Shown here one piece after another: positions 1-14,155 of a stretch of DNA of 64,000 nucleotides (position 1 is the stretch's first letter; each line of letters starts with the position of its first letter). Source of the DNA: Lagopus muta (Eukaryota > Chordata > Aves > Galliformes > Phasianidae). The stretch lies in NCBI RefSeq assembly GCF_023343835.1, contig NC_064439.1, positions 37,704,508 to 37,768,507 of the forward strand. The letters run 5' to 3'. The position numbers and the translations under genes were made by a program. The notes beneath the pieces are model-generated. The model made no database searches, was not told the origin of the DNA, and saw only the letters and a program-made list of their open reading frames with translations.

Positions 1-587
1 CAGGAAGGCAGAAATGGTCTTCGTGTCTATATCAGAGTTGTCTCTACTCTGTTAATGGGTGTCCCTAGTCCTGCATGAACTCAACACTGACTGGCTGACA
101 TAGAACAGCAAAGGAAGCTGTCTCTGAGATGGACAACAGGCCAATACTCTAATATCCCAGGAAGTTTTGGGAAAATAATGTTAAAAATGTAGCTATTCTA
201 CAAACAAAAGGAGTAAAACTGCCTCTTTGCTTAATTTCCAGTAAGGAAAATCCTTCAACAACTAGCTGAAGAACAGCAGAAGCTAAGGAGGAATTATTTA
301 GAGATAAACCTTTATGAAATCCAGCAGTTCAGATGACTTTTCTTCCTGCTTCCATCTGCTGCTGAATGCATGTGCTGCAAGTTAAGGAGCTATGAATGAT
401 GAAGTGCATGCAATTTTAGCGTAATGACAGTTGGTTAAAGAGTGAGGAGTCAGAAAGGAAAGCACAAAGGGGGTTAGTATGTTGAGGAAGTCAGAGTTTG
501 CACCTTAAGAACTATGTATTAGGAGAGAAAGAACTTGAGGTCTAGTAGAAGATTTAAAGGTTGGGAGAGGGTTAAGAGATTTTGATT

Positions 588-1034
588 GACAGGCTGAAAG
601 ATCTAAGACTGCTCAGTTTGGAAAAGAGAAGTCTCCAGGGAGACCTGGTAGCAACCTTTCAGTATCTAAAGAGGGACTATAGGAAAAGAGGGAACAGACT
701 CTTTAACAGTGTTTGTTGTGGTAGGACAAGGGAAATGTCCCCTATATTTGAGTACCAGTAGACCAGTACAGATGTTGACATATATTCAAGCTGGAATAGG
801 GGAAATTTAGATTGGAAATAAGGAAGAAGTTTTCTACAATAAAGGTGGTGAGGAAGTGGTAGCCCAGACGTGGAAGATGCCATGTCCCTACAGACATTCA
901 AGGTCAGTCTGAAGGGGCTCTGAGCACCCTGCTATAGCTGTAGGTATCCCTGTTCATTGCAGGGGAGTTGAACTAGACAACATTTATGGTCCCTTCCAAT
1001 TTGAACAATTCTATGATCTAAGATTCTATGATCT
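588..1034 (+). mobile_element. CR1 LINE 3' fragment
   Basis: This is a diverged 3' end of a CR1 non-LTR retrotransposon. It begins in the segment that resembles gctcagtttggaaaagagaa and runs through the 3' UTR. It ends with gagttgaactagacaac, the family's ggtcccttccaa motif and two copies of an ATTCTATGATCT-like tail unit. CR1 elements have no poly-A tail, and this short tandem 3' end is their hallmark. It is 5'-truncated, as almost all CR1 copies are. Confidence 0.88.
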
Positions 1035-2392
1035 TTGGATGCCTGTAAGGAGGCAAAATCATTCCTCTGGTGAATCAAATCAGGTAGAGGTTCCTAAGTA
1101 CATTGATCTGTTTAGTACTAAAGTTCAAGGGAGACACTTGATAGGTAGAGTAGCTCTGATCAGGTTCATGATTCTCTAACTTGGACACAGCATCAGAACA
1201 CAGTTATTCTTTGCTTCAGTGCTTCAGAAAACACTAATTGAGGGTTTTCTTATACCCCTAACTTGCATGAATTCTCTAACTTGTCCATTGAAATGGAAAA
1301 GATCACTAGAGTGCCACTACTACTCATGACCCCACAAATATATTTGTTTGCAGACTAGACAATTATCTTCAGACAAACTGACTTTCCTCCAGTCATGATC
1401 TTTCTATTTGACTGATTCATGTCTCCCAAGTTTGAAGCACTTATCAGGAATCAATTGAACAGACTCTAAAAGAGGCAGAAAAAAAACAATGAATCAAACA
1501 TATTTTGAGTTTCTGGTTACTCATTATTTATAGTGAAATGGAGACTGACATTTATCTGGGAGTTTTTCCACATTATGTCCTATAATTAGTGGGTTTTGAT
1601 GCTTAACCATTCAATGACATCATCACCACAAGTAAAGATGAGAGACGCTATTAAAAAAAAAAAAAAAAATGATGCAACCAATACAGAGAACATGCCGAGC
1701 AATACTGATTATATGGCAGACTCCAGACGTTACATTCACAGTTTCTTACTAAATTATAATAATAATTAATATTTGTCTTGTGATGCTAAAAAATTGAGAT
1801 GCCAGTACTTAAAGACAGAAGGAATGACAGCAGGGAGAAAGGATGACATGTCACCACTATCACAACCTTTTCCTGCTGCTGACACTTTCTACAGATTCCA
1901 TGCTCTGGCAATGAATTACACAACCTTAATACAATTCTAATTGCATTATGAGATTTGACAATATCCTCTCACAAACAAATGCTGTTCTGAGTTGAATTCA
2001 ATAGAAAATATGCTCACTGTGCCAGAACTAATAACTAAAAATAAGATTTAACTATCTTCTGGGAAATGCTTTTCATAAGAGGACAAGTCCTGTGGTCTAC
2101 CACACCATCTTGCCTAATGATACAAGGATGATCTAACTAGGGTAAGCCAAAACATTATCCAGCCCAGTCTCTTCCCTCAAAAAATAGACTTGACAGAACT
2201 CTTCATGGAGCATGTCTTTAACATCTGTGCTAGTGTCTTTCTCTACTAAAGGCAGCATCCAGCCCATCAAGACAGAGAGCCATCTGTTAATTGTGCCCCA
2301 TGCCAGCTCTCCTAGACCTTGCTTTACTTTCCATCACTGCTACATTCCTCAAGCAATAGCAGCCACAACTTCTTGAAAGCATAAATACTTCC

Positions 2393-2428
2393 CTCTTTCT
2401 TTCTCTCTTTCTCTCTTCCTTTCTCTAT
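2393..2428 (+). repeat. CT-rich low-complexity tract
   Basis: An interrupted (CTTT/CTCT)n pyrimidine tract. Confidence 0.85.
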
Positions 2429-4938
2429 TCCAGGGGAGAAAGGGATAGAGAGGGGAATGTGGGGAGGAGGAAATTCATCACACATCCTCAGTGCTTTCCT
2501 TTATGGCCAGCCATAAAGTAATTGCAGCTAGTTCATCACCTCCACATCAGAAATTGTTTGATGAAACTTTTCATTCCCCTTCCCACCACCACTTTTTCAA
2601 GCTAGCAAGCACTAGCCCATTCAGTCCCATTTTTCAGGAAAGCGGTTCAGCAGTCATATAATAGCTTTGACTTCCTACCTTTTTTTGTCCAACAGAGGTT
2701 GGAACAGGTGGGATCAGTACAGATGTTGACATATGTCTCTCTTTGCTTCTGGACAAAAAGAAGGGGAAAGCAGTTTATGTGTTCAGCAACACCATGCTTT
2801 CGGCTGTCTCTTTGTCAGTGCCCCACAGCTAGAAATATAGGAGCTGAAAAGAGAGAGACAGAGGGAGGAGTTAGTGCAACTCTTCTGTGGGAGGTGGACA
2901 AGAAGAGCAAAAAGCTGAACAATAGATTAAGCTAATAATTAATGGCTGGTGAAGTTTCTCAGCTACGTGGAAACTTGCTCTTATCATATTTATCATTATT
3001 ACTTTAGGTCTCTTCCAAAATAAAACACTAATCTTGCAAACTATTGACAGAAGCATCTTCCAGCTTACCCTGAAAATGGATAAGCACAAGAAGAGAAAAA
3101 TTAGTAAAATGCAAACTAAAGTGCTAAGAATATGCATTATCTAAGTGAGAAATTAAGCAACATGGAAAAACAAATTTTCTGATGAATTGATTCCCATTTT
3201 CTTTCAAAGAGCCACAAGACATGTGGGTATTTCAGACACAAAAAGTAACTTTCCCAGCCATCTTGGAAATATCATCTGCTCTGCTGCCTAGCCTGTTTCT
3301 ACAAACCCAAGTTTGTTCCAAGGACTCCAGGCCAGCATCTCCCTTTTCTATTTGCATGATGTATGTCTGTCACTATAGAACACATGCAGATAAAGCACAA
3401 GTTCGGCCATCACTGTACTACAGTTAATTCTTTTACAAATGTTTTTCATGTCATACATCTGAACCTACGCTCAATTTTGTATGCTCGAAGTATGTAATGC
3501 CAATGAATCAGGCCTATCAGAAATGTTGTAATTTTTTGGTTAAATCTGTTTTTAATTAAAAACAAATATTAGATTTTCTAATTTATCCTTCTATTTCCTT
3601 GTATGTTTGCTTCACATGTTCAGGCTTTCTTCCACAAGAAGTCCTAAATCAAACTCTGAAACTGGGCAGTTCTATTCATCATCTGTCAGTGAGTTATTCA
3701 AGGCAAGTGACTAAGCTCCATCTTTGGTAGCTGAGCCTATCAGATTTCTGGGAATCAGAAATCCATTCTGTCATATTTTATAGAGTCCAAGAGAGATTTT
3801 AGATAAATACCTATTTCATAAAATTTAAGTTTTAGTGTAGAACAGAGTGGACATTGGGAAACTACCCAACGTCTCTTGAAATGTGAAAACTCGCTCACAC
3901 ATCTGCACCTTCAGTATTTTTTTGCTGGCAGAGGAGAGCATTAGGAAACGGAAGAAATATTTTGTGCCTTAAATAAAATTCTGTTTTCTTTGAAGGGATA
4001 TTCTAGGAAAGAAAAAATAAAAATAGAAAATAGTTTGTGTCTTTCTGATGTCTGGCAGTCTTCTAAAACTGGATTTGGTAGCAGGAGAGTTGGGGATGAC
4101 TGGGTTTGAATACCTGTTACATTCAGTAGTCCTTCAGTTTCAGTTTTGCTGTATGAAATTTGATAAAAGAAAAAAAAGCCAGGTAATTTTCTAGGGAACT
4201 GCAGGATATCAGATATTCCCCACAGCAACAAAACAAGCAGCTGGCATGTTCTCCTGTTCATCTTGGTCATTTTCCAACACATGTAGATTCTTTTTTTCTT
4301 CTTGTTTTACCTCTGTTGTGCACAGTCACAAACATACACACACTGAAAACTCATACAACCAGTTATTCTTTGTTTTCCCATTCATACCCTAAACAGACAA
4401 CCATGAAGTTTTGTATCCATGTATTTAACATTTTCCATACTCTTGGGAAGTAAAAATGAGTTATCATAAAAAGAAAATCATTTGATAAAAACATTAGCTT
4501 TAAGTGTTAGACCACTGGTACTGCCTAGTGTTCTTTTCTCTTGGAAGTTTTACTGCCATACTTAACAAACACCTCTTCTTCACTAACAGGCACAAGATTA
4601 ATGCAAAGCTGTATTCATTCCATACTGTTCAAAAGTCTTAAATTGGTTTGCATTGCATAAGCAGAGCCCACTTTTTTTCTACTTTCCTTTAAAAAATATC
4701 TAGCCCATAGCCTCAGTCTGGATATTGGTCATGTAGATGACTGGATATTTGCTGTCAAGCCATCTTTGTTTCATATATAAATTTTTCATTGTGCTTGATG
4801 ATTTCCTTAAACAATTCCTTCTCAAAGCCGGAGAAATCCTCAGAAATGCAATGATGAAAATCTGTACATGTGTATATATAGATACATTCTAATACACAAT
4901 CTGTATTTCTACATTGTTACATGATATTTTATGTATAC

Positions 4939-4957
4939 TTTTTTTTTTTTTTTTTTT
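4939..4957 (+). repeat. T19 homopolymer
   Basis: There are 19 consecutive T residues in otherwise unremarkable AT-rich DNA. A similar 17-nt A run is present at 1653-1669. Confidence 0.93.
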
Positions 4958-7900
4958 ACAAAAACTGCATTTCCATTTATTCTTTCTATTCTTTCTCGGG
5001 ATGAAAAGAAGGAAACAATCTTTCATGCCAGATTATTCACACATGTTAACATATTGCTGGAAATTATTTAGATACCATGGTGACAGCTGAAGTAACAATA
5101 CTTGTAGTAAAATTAATAAATTCACTGAAAGAACCTGATTTTTCACCTTGTTGCTATCTTGGCACATACTATTCTTAGTTACTTCTCAAACTGATGGAAA
5201 GCTTATAGAATGTGTTAAGTGGATGCCAAGGGAACCTCCTTTTACCCATAGAACAAGTGCAAAAATTACTGAGAAGTTCCCATCTCCCCAGGGTTCTAAC
5301 TCTGATCTAGGTGGGCCTCTTTCAGGATTAAAATTGACTTCATCCCAATCATTCTAGTTCTATTGAGGCCACTCTTAAGGCAGCTAATTTGGAGGCAGCA
5401 TGTCTAAAAACCCAGGTCAACCTACAGATTATGCAAATGCTTCCATGCTCTGTGGTTCACTACCCCCGTTGTTCCATGGCACCACCAGGTGCATCATCCC
5501 TCTTATGTCCTGATTTCCAAGCAAGGTTTTCATGCCATTTTTTCAGTCTCAATAATGAAGACATACAGACTGTACTACAAGGTGTATCTACACCAAGTAT
5601 TGCCAGATTCACAGAAACCACCTAACCTGCAAGCAACACTCAGATGAGGGTTCAACCCATCCTCTTGATTATTAAATCTAATTACTGTAGATTATGTCAA
5701 ATTTCAAATGATTAATTTTGCTAGTAGTTCTTCAGACTTCTCAAATGAAAACAATTAGTTTCTAATATAAATGCTTACTTGTGGGTCTTGGCAAATTGAT
5801 GCCACATGCACACATAAAACGCTAATCTTGTTACAGACATGATTTTATGTTAATTGTAATAATGAAAGTACAGAGGAGGAATCAGACTCTTGGGTACCAC
5901 TGCAGCACAAAGAGTGCTTCTCAATTTCAGAGTTTTGTTTTTGCCAGAGGAAAAGGCCCTTACATGCTCCAGAGCTCCCAATCCTGCCTGCCACAGCCAG
6001 CTCTTTATGATTGTCACTGCTCATTTAAGCATTCAGATCATTCATGGCCTGTTAGGCTCTATGCTCCCCAGTGCACAGGTGACATGCATCTGTCTGTGTC
6101 ACCAGTTTCAAGAGCACTGATCTCTTGGCAGCAGCAGAAGTTCAATAACCAGCTCACAGCAAAACATTCAGAAATGAAGCATCTAAGGCATTGACAAATG
6201 GCAGCAATGTTCTTGACAGTTGTTGACAGGGTCACACATCCAAGCAAAGCTTTCTTGTGAGCAAGCTAAGAAAGTCTGCTACAGTCAGTTGTTCTCCAAA
6301 GGAAAGCCAAGCAAAGAAACCACCAAAACTCATTTGTCCTGAAGAAATATTAATCTTTTCAGGTATTGTGACTATTAATGCATGTAAAGTAGAGATAGAT
6401 TCAAGCTTCCAGATAGAGATGCAGATCTGGACTAAAATTCACAACTATAACTTTCTTCCTGCTGAAAAAAATGCTTTTTCTGATTTGTTCAGCAGCTTGG
6501 GTCTGGCCTTATCTCTATTGCAGAGGCTTTACACTGCAAGAAAACTTTTGTAGGAAGCACACTGGAAAAAAAAACAAATCCTGTGTCAGAGAGTTTGAAA
6601 CAGACTATGCATTGATTGCCTCCTGGCAAACAGAACTTGCAGGTTCAGAGGTTCTGTTTTCATGGAAACAGTCCTAAACTGATGAGGAGTATTTTTACTG
6701 AACAGAGACCTTCTGAGGCAGGTGAAATTCAATATAGGCAACAAGTTACTGGTATGCTGATTTTTTTCTGCTGAATGTGCAGAAGACTTTCCTCTTTCTC
6801 CTTGTACACACATGTCATAAGGATGAACTTCTCACTCGAGCACTGAATCAGTTGTTGCATGATGATTATTTATACCATCGGGGCTTAAATGTCATCAACA
6901 TAGACTTACTTTGGACTGCAGCCAAGGTCTTAGTGGAAGTCTAACTGAAGTAGCCACCAAAAAAAGCCATCAGATTTGTAGTAGGCTGCACTCTGAACAC
7001 TGCATTAAATGGACTGTGAATAATTCACAGTGTGATAAAAATTTGTATGTTAAAATATTTCTGAATTGCAGTAATTTTGCTGAACTCATCTCAGTAGCAT
7101 GAATGTACAACTTCAAAAACATTAAACAACAATAGGAGCAAAAATTAGCACTAGTAAGAATAATGCCTGGAGGACTCAAATCTGATGCTTCTGTTTTGTT
7201 TAAAGCTCTCCAGAAAGATATTCAGTTTCTTTGCCTTTATGTTAGCATGTGATGCTATTTTATCTCCTGTGCAGTTTTCTTCACAGCTGCTATCAACTGA
7301 TGTGGTTTGAAGACTTTTAATGTCTTACTTTTCCTTTCTTTCCAATTCTCATCATTAAACTACAAAAACTTGACTCTGAAAATATCTACCCATACCATTT
7401 TTAGCATTTTCTAACCAGGAAATATTTATTTACTGTTCCAGAACACATGTACAAATTTAAAAAGTACAAAAATAGCATTTGATGGATTGTGTTCTTCTGG
7501 ATGTGGCTTCTTAATTTTCTTAGGGCTTCTGCTTACACATCTTAAAAACTGCAGAATTCAAAGTAGAGAAAAATGGTTCAATCTATTACTTTATGTTATA
7601 TTGTAAATCCACAGTATCAAATACGGTGATATACTTACTTGGTTGGGTAGTGTCTCTGTTTCAGAATTTACTTATAATCCCTTTCCGCAGCTTGTAATTC
7701 TATGCCACATTTCATGTCGTCACTTTTTGCTACATTTCCATTTACTCTGCCTTAGCTTGTTCTTTTCCTTCTTCTGATTGATTTTTCCATTTCTCACATA
7801 TCGTTTATCTCAAGATACTGTGCTGACAACCTGTTCTCTGGTCAATGTCATTTTCTTTAATATCTAACTGTTCTCCCACTCTTGCTGCCCAGCAAGTTTT

Positions 7901-8560
7901 CAGCATGGTTCCTCAACTGAGTACAAGTATCTTCATATACCTCTTGATATATCTTTCATCTACCATTACACAACTTCTTGTATCATTGCTGTTTAGACCC
8001 ATAAAGCACTCCCCTTAACGACATAGTTCTACTTTCAACTTGCCATAGCAGGTTATTTCTCCATAACTACTCAAATGTGATTTTATCTGATGAATTCGAG
8101 CTCCAATCTTAGTATTCTATCAATAATCATTTGGCATAAGAGTTCTGAAGCATTTAATATGACATGTTGCTTTTCATCTGCCTTTAGCTTGCTGAGCTTC
8201 AGTATTCATACAAATTCCTGGCTTCTTAAAAGCACCAATCATATTTTAAGCTCTTTTTCTTTGAAATGACCACGACCTAATAAATTTTACTACTCTCAAC
8301 CAGTAAAATAGGCTCTGTACTTAGATGAACTGAGAACTGTGTGACAATTTCCTACAAAACAAATAGAGAAAATGCATTCAAAATATTCTGACATTAACCA
8401 CTCTGTTAGAGTTTATGTACAAAATTGTTAAGCAATTTTTAATTTAATGAAAGACTGTAGATCGTTTACAAGTTCCCAGAGTCACTTAAGCTTTATGAGC
8501 AACCCTACTGTGCCAGAACAGGAGCAAAGCTAAATATCATTGCTGTAACTAATACGCAAG

Positions 8561-8945
8561 TTGCTCTGAAAGTAACACCTTTTTCCATTTATTTCCTTGG
8601 AAAATACAGCAGATACAAAGAGCACAGTAACCACTTGATAGAGCAAATTCTCAACACTGATTTTCAACATAGTCACCACCATAAGTTGTGCATTTTTTTT
8701 GTTGATAAACAAGAGCCTGCACAGTGAAGGTGACTCATTGTTTCATAGTGTTTCCTCACCCACTACTTCACTGTGCTCACATCCACTGTTTGACCTCTAT
8801 AAATATTCAGCAAGAGTCGATGAAGGTCCACAGGTGTTATTTTTTCTGTCTGGAGGTATTCTTACCTTTGCTTCTTATGCGCTTTCATGTCAGACATCAT
8901 TCTGCCAGACTGCCCCTCTGCTGCCATCTATCACATAGCAAAACC
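8561..8945 (-). mobile_element. Mariner-like (Galluhop-type) DNA transposon remnant, copy 1
   Basis: The left end (ttgctctgaaagtaacacct) is the terminal-repeat sequence. The reverse complement of the same motif (gcattactttcagagc) is the right terminus of copy 2 at 48997. On the minus strand the body reads as a mariner transposase helix-turn-helix fragment with the string QTVDVSTV, followed by a stop. The right end fades out near 8945, so the right terminal repeat is missing. The element is short and inactive. The family name is from memory. Confidence 0.72.
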
Positions 8946-9054
8946 TGTATTTAGCTCATTATAGGTGCTCATTAAAAGCTCATCTATGAAACTGGCAGAA
9001 AAAGAATAAATTTACAAAAAGAGGTTAAACGCAATCCTCCATGGGAATTCAAAA

Positions 9055-9535
9055 AATAACAGAATCATGGAATTATTAAGGTTGGAAAAGACCACTAAGA
9101 TCATCAAGTCAACCCACCCCACCATGCCTAGTAACCATGTCCTTAGTGCCACACCTACCCGTTTCTCAAACACCTCGAGGTGCAGTGACACCACCACCTC
9201 CATGAGCAGCCTACTCCATTGCACTACCACTCTTTCTGAGAAATAGTTTATCCAATAGCCAACCAGAATCTCCCCTAGCATAACTTGAGGCCACTCCCTC
9301 TCATCCTATCACCAATTATACAGGAAAAGAGGTTGACCCCCACCTGGGCACTGTCTCCTTTCAGGCAGTTGTAGAGACCAAGGAGGTTTGCCCTGAGCCT
9401 CCTCTTCTTCAGACAGAACGATCCCAGCTCTAACAGTAGCTTCTGGTAAGACTTGTGTTTCAGACCCCTCACAGCTTCATTGGCCTTCTCTGAACACAAT
9501 GCAGGGCCTCAATATCTTTCTTATAGTGAGTGAGT
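9055..9535 (-). mobile_element. CR1 LINE 3' fragment
   Basis: The 3' end lies at the left (agaatcatggaattattaag, reverse complement of the CR1 tail). The body carries the motifs gttggaaaagaccactaaga and ttgaggccactccctctcat. It reaches about 9535 (cctcaatatctttcttatag) and is 5'-truncated. It belongs to the same general subfamily as the fragment at 51480. Confidence 0.88.
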
Positions 9536-10913
9536 ATATTCTGTTGTATTTTTATCTGGTATTCCTGTTGTAATTATCCTTCTGGCTACACTTTAAAATA
9601 CTTAATTCAATTAAGTATTGACAGATGAAGATATCAGGGGTTGTATAAATGCATGCAGCAAAAGAAGCGTGTTGGAAGAAGACCTTTTATGTCTTTGAAT
9701 ATAGTTTTGGCAGATGTCCTGATTGCAATCACAATTTCTTTAATGTTCAAATGATCTCTCAGTGCTGTTTGCTCTCACTACACTGGCTGTAATTTGTAAG
9801 ATGTAAAGCTACAGATCCAGTTTTTGCTTATTAGTGGGAGTGTTGTTGCTCTATTAATACCTATTAAGTCTCTGAAATATATTAAAACTCACTTTCAACG
9901 CATTTGTCATGGAATGTTTCAGGCTGAAGAATATTAAATAAAGGAGCTAATAAGCAGGAAGCAAATTATACTGTCTAGAATCAAAAACAGGAAAAAAAAA
10001 TCTAAATGTGTTTAAAAGGCATAATTACATTTGCACCTGAGGAACATGCTAACGAGCTAGAAGATATTTGTAGAAAGTCAACACTTAAAAGGACATTACT
10101 GTTAGTATAATCAACTAGTATTAGCAAGTAAACAAAATCCAAAGCAGCTGGAAGGTTAGCATTTATATCCCTACCTTACATTTCTAGAAGGCATAAATAA
10201 AAGCTCATGCTACACCAAGCGCCAATAAAGCTTAGTTACATCCCCAAATTCTGTGAGTAATGACCCTGAATTTTAATATGTATAAATGTCGGCAGGGTTT
10301 TGAGTCCACCTGATATGCCTTTCTGGCTAACAGAGAACAGAACTGTCTTTGAGTCTGTAACGTAAGTACTATACATCTAATTCAACCAAATAAGCAAACA
10401 TTTAGAAAGAAGAATTATGCAAAGATTTTTAGCTGAGAAATAACCAATCTGAAAGTAATGGTAGGAAGAGCTTGAGAGGGATAAGTACAGCCAGATGAGA
10501 AAGCAGAGGTGTGTGTGCAAGAAACGCAGTATAGTGCAGTAACTGTGAACTGCCAAAAAGAGAATAAAACTGGAGATAGTTTTGCTTGCCTGTTTCAAGT
10601 GTCATGCACTGAAAAATAAGGGTGAAAGAATATCTGACATGAATTTTCTAACTTCTGATTCCAAGTATGAATAACTTACAATTCATCAATAGAAAGAACA
10701 AATGAGTGCAATGTACCAATGGTTTTCCAAGCAGCTCAGGTAGAAGACAGCAGACCTGCACCCTACGTACATTCCAGCACCACTCAAAATGCTTTCCTAC
10801 AGTATCACCAGAGCTGAATGCTTCCAGATGCCTCCTGTGATATCTCTAAAATTATAACAGTGACACACACGTAATTACACCAAAAAAATAGAGAGGAAAA
10901 AAAGAGACATTGA

Positions 10914-10953
<40 letters not shown>

Positions 10954-13061
10954 CCACAATAACAAAAAATCTTAAATGATGAAGTCAAGAAAGAAATACA
11001 AAAGGTCTTGTTAATACACTAAATTTGTTGTCTTCAGCACAGATGTGACTACCTTGCCATTCTACTTCTGTTTAAAACACTGGTTTGTAAAAAAATAACA
11101 ATCTTACTTCAGTCAGTTCTTTAGCAGATCATGGGAAATATTTCTCTCCCTTTTACTCTGGAATGGTAACAATTCTCTTCCCCTTTGTTGATTGTTTTCA
11201 GTTTCATAAAAATAAATATCCACCAATAAAAAAAAATCTTGATTATTAATTTTTGTATATGTTTTCCTCACAATATTAATTTCTCTATCAAAAATTTCCT
11301 TAGGATATAATAAGCTAAAAAAATTTTCAAGCAAATAAATAGTCATGAGGATTTATTTATTCTTATAAGTATTTTGTGAGGAAAAAAAATGAAAAAGATG
11401 ATTCAATGGCTAAAGTACAAATCAAAGAACTAAGAGCCAGTCCAATGGCTTGGAGTGAAATAGGTTTACATCCAATTTGCAAGAATCTAAGATATGAGGT
11501 ATTTCACTCTACAAAAACTGCCACCACAGTTCTGGTCCACGGGTAAAAATCTGAGTTATTTCTAGCTCCTCTACATTGTATGATGTAGAGATACATTGTA
11601 CATATAGAGATATACATAGAGATACATATGTACAGATACATTTGTATCTGTAAAACACAGATCCTAATCTTTACTTTGTTGGGTGCTGAGATTTACTTCA
11701 TTATTGCTTGTGAAGCACTTTAGAGCCTTAAATGAAAAGTTGTACAGGAACGCAAACTACTAGTAGGTTCTCCCAAGTACTACAAAAATACAATTGCCTT
11801 GTCCCATTTGAACAGAATTGATACTGCTAGGTTCTCAGATGCACAAAGAAATTTCAAATCATCAGTAATGATTCCTAGTCTTCTTCCCTCCTCCTCCAAT
11901 TCATTCCAGTGAAGACATTAAAAATCTTCACCTTCTTCTAAAACAGAATGGAAAAAAATAGTAAAAAAAACTTCCTAAAATATAAAAGAATAGTAAAGCA
12001 CCCAACAAATCCAAAGGTTTTTTTAAAATAAACATTCAAATGAATCAAAGTTAGAGGGTGTTAGCCACTATTGGTAAGGACATTTAAACCAGATTATGGT
12101 TTAACTAATGGTGAAACATGCTTTAGGATACCCTTCAATATACATATTTTTTTACATTTATGTGAATGCAATGCACTGGGCTTTTGTCTTTCAAGTAGCA
12201 AGCAGTGAGCATTTGTAGTGTGCATTCTTACTAAATAGGAATGAGAACAGACAGGATGACCACCTTCTAAAATGATGGGTAACCCCTTTTCATTAAAGAG
12301 AAGATTCAGCATGTTGTCAAGGATGTTTGGCTGAAGAACTAAGAATACCCACTAGATCTTTCTGTAATGTATAAAAGAACAGTGTAGCTACAGAGAAATA
12401 CACAAATTCAAAGAGCAAACCTTGGAAAGTGGCCTGAGGAAATGTGTCTCTCCTCTACATATAAGTATGCTGTCTGTTCTCTCCATGAGCAGACAAAAAC
12501 AAGACAAGAATACATGAAACAATCGAAACAAAAGTCGAATAATCACAAAAATAAAAGATTAAAAATTGATTTAAAATCAGAATTAAACCTCAGATACCAC
12601 AACAGCTGAGCAGAATTTGGATTTATATTGACATTATCCATTATTAATAATTCTAAGAAGAAAAAAAAATGCTTTTATAGCAGCAGTTTCAACAAAGCAA
12701 GCTCTCTTGAGTACTTGCTAGGATAGTGTCAGCATGCTGGGTGTTTGCTCACCACTGCAGAAGTATTTCATATTTTTCTAAATTATGTTTGTAAGAAGAA
12801 ACTGCTAGTATCCTTTTCCTGTAAGAATCCTTTGATACCCAGATTTCAGAGCAATGTATATCCCTGTTCAGTATGTGTGACTTCAGTGCTAGATCCAACA
12901 AGGCAAAGGCCACAGGGTCCAGAAAATCACAAAGGAGAATAATACATTCCTATTCTTGGTAAGAATAAGGCTTCTCTCTTTGGTACTTATTGAGGATGGG
13001 AGCTCTTATGCCCTACAAAAGAAATTGTACAAAGATAGCCTGATCAGATACTCAAAATTAT
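9536..13061. other. Non-coding stretch with A38 tract
   Basis: AT-rich with short open frames only. The A38 tract is at 10915, and an irregular agatacat/gtacatat-rich stretch lies at 11575-11650. Nothing else is recognised. Confidence 0.6.
10915..10952 (+). repeat. A38 homopolymer
   Basis: There are 38 consecutive A residues, the longest homopolymer in the window. It is preceded by an A-rich stretch, and I see no recognisable retroposed gene or SINE upstream. Confidence 0.95.
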
Positions 13062-14155
13062 AAAATCATAGAATGGCTTGCGTTGAAAGGGAGCTCAAAG
13101 ATCACTTAGTTTCCAACTCCCTTGTCATGAGCAGGGTGCCATCCACTAGAACACAAGGCGATCCAATCTTGACCACCTCCAGCGATGGGGTAGGCACAGT
13201 ATCCCTGGGCAGCCTGTGCCAACACCTCACCACCCTTTAAGTAAATGATTTCTGCCTAATAGCTAACCTAAATCTTCTCTCTTTTAAGTTTAAAACCATT
13301 CCCCCCTTGTCCTGTCTTTATCTCCCTGTGTAAAAATATGTCTCTCTCCTGCTTATAAGTTCCCTTCAAGTAGTGGAAGGCTGCAATGAGGTGCTTTCTC
13401 TTCTCCAACTTGAACAAGCCCAGCTCCCTCAGCCTTTCTTGTTAAGAGAGGTGCTCCAGCCTTCTGATCATCTTCATGGCCCCTCCTCTGGATGTGATCT
13501 TGCAGCTTTGCACCGTTCCTGTGCTCCCAGGCTTGGACACAGTACTCCAACTGGGGCTTCATGAGGACAATAATCCCCTCCCTCACACTGCTGCCCACTA
13601 CTCTTCAGATGCAGCCCTCCAGTTGACCTTCAGAGGCTGCAAGATTACACTGCTGGCTCATATCCAGCCTTTCATCACCTGGATCTCCAGGTCCTTCTCC
13701 TCAGGGCTGCTCTCAATGAGTTCTTCTCCTAGTCTGTAATTCTGTCTGAGACTGTCCCAACTCAAGTGCAACACCTTGCACTTGTCTTGTTTAATCGCCT
13801 TCAGTTGACATGGACCTTCTTTTCAAGCCTGTCCAGGTCCCTTTCGATGGTATCCCTTACTTCTGTTGTGTCAACTGCACCACTTAGCTTGGTTTTGTTC
13901 ACAAACTTGCTGAGAGTACACTCAATTCCATCGTCTGTATAATTGATAAACATGTGGAGGAGTACCAGCCCCATGACAGACCAATGGGGGACATCACTTG
14001 TGACTGGCCTCCGTCTGCACAGAGCTGTTGAAAACAACTCCCTGGCTATGACCATTCAACCATTCAACTGATTCTGTTGGAATATCCACTGGATACTCCA
14101 GCCTTCAAATCTATATCTCCTCAATTTAGAAAGAAGGATGTTTCATTAAGTATAG
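13062..14155 (-). mobile_element. CR1 LINE fragment with ORF2 C-terminus and 3' UTR
   Basis: This is the longest CR1 copy in the window, about 1.1 kb. Its 3' end is at the left (aaaatcatagaatggcttgc). On the minus strand the right half still reads as reverse-transcriptase C-terminal sequence in broken frames. DDGIECTLSKFVNKTKL lies near 13900, and MKPQLEYCVQAWEHRNGAKL lies near 13500. The frames are broken, so it is not active. Confidence 0.9.

Larger units (their letters stand above)
1035..8560. other. Non-coding stretch downstream of NEK10
   Basis: No recognisable coding or RNA gene is present. Open frames are all under 120 codons, with no recognisable domain and no splice-linked neighbours. 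It contains the CT-rich tract and the homopolymers listed separately. Confidence 0.6.

Noticed and set aside
3941..4282. 113-codon open frame on the minus strand
   Set aside because: It has a low-complexity hydrophobic segment and no homology I recognise. It is isolated in non-coding DNA.
10795..10856. Candidate NEK10 terminal exon starting A-TAT-CAC in phase 2
   Set aside because: Residues after Tyr-His do not resemble the expected tail (they read Arg-Arg-His-Leu), and the acceptor is poor.
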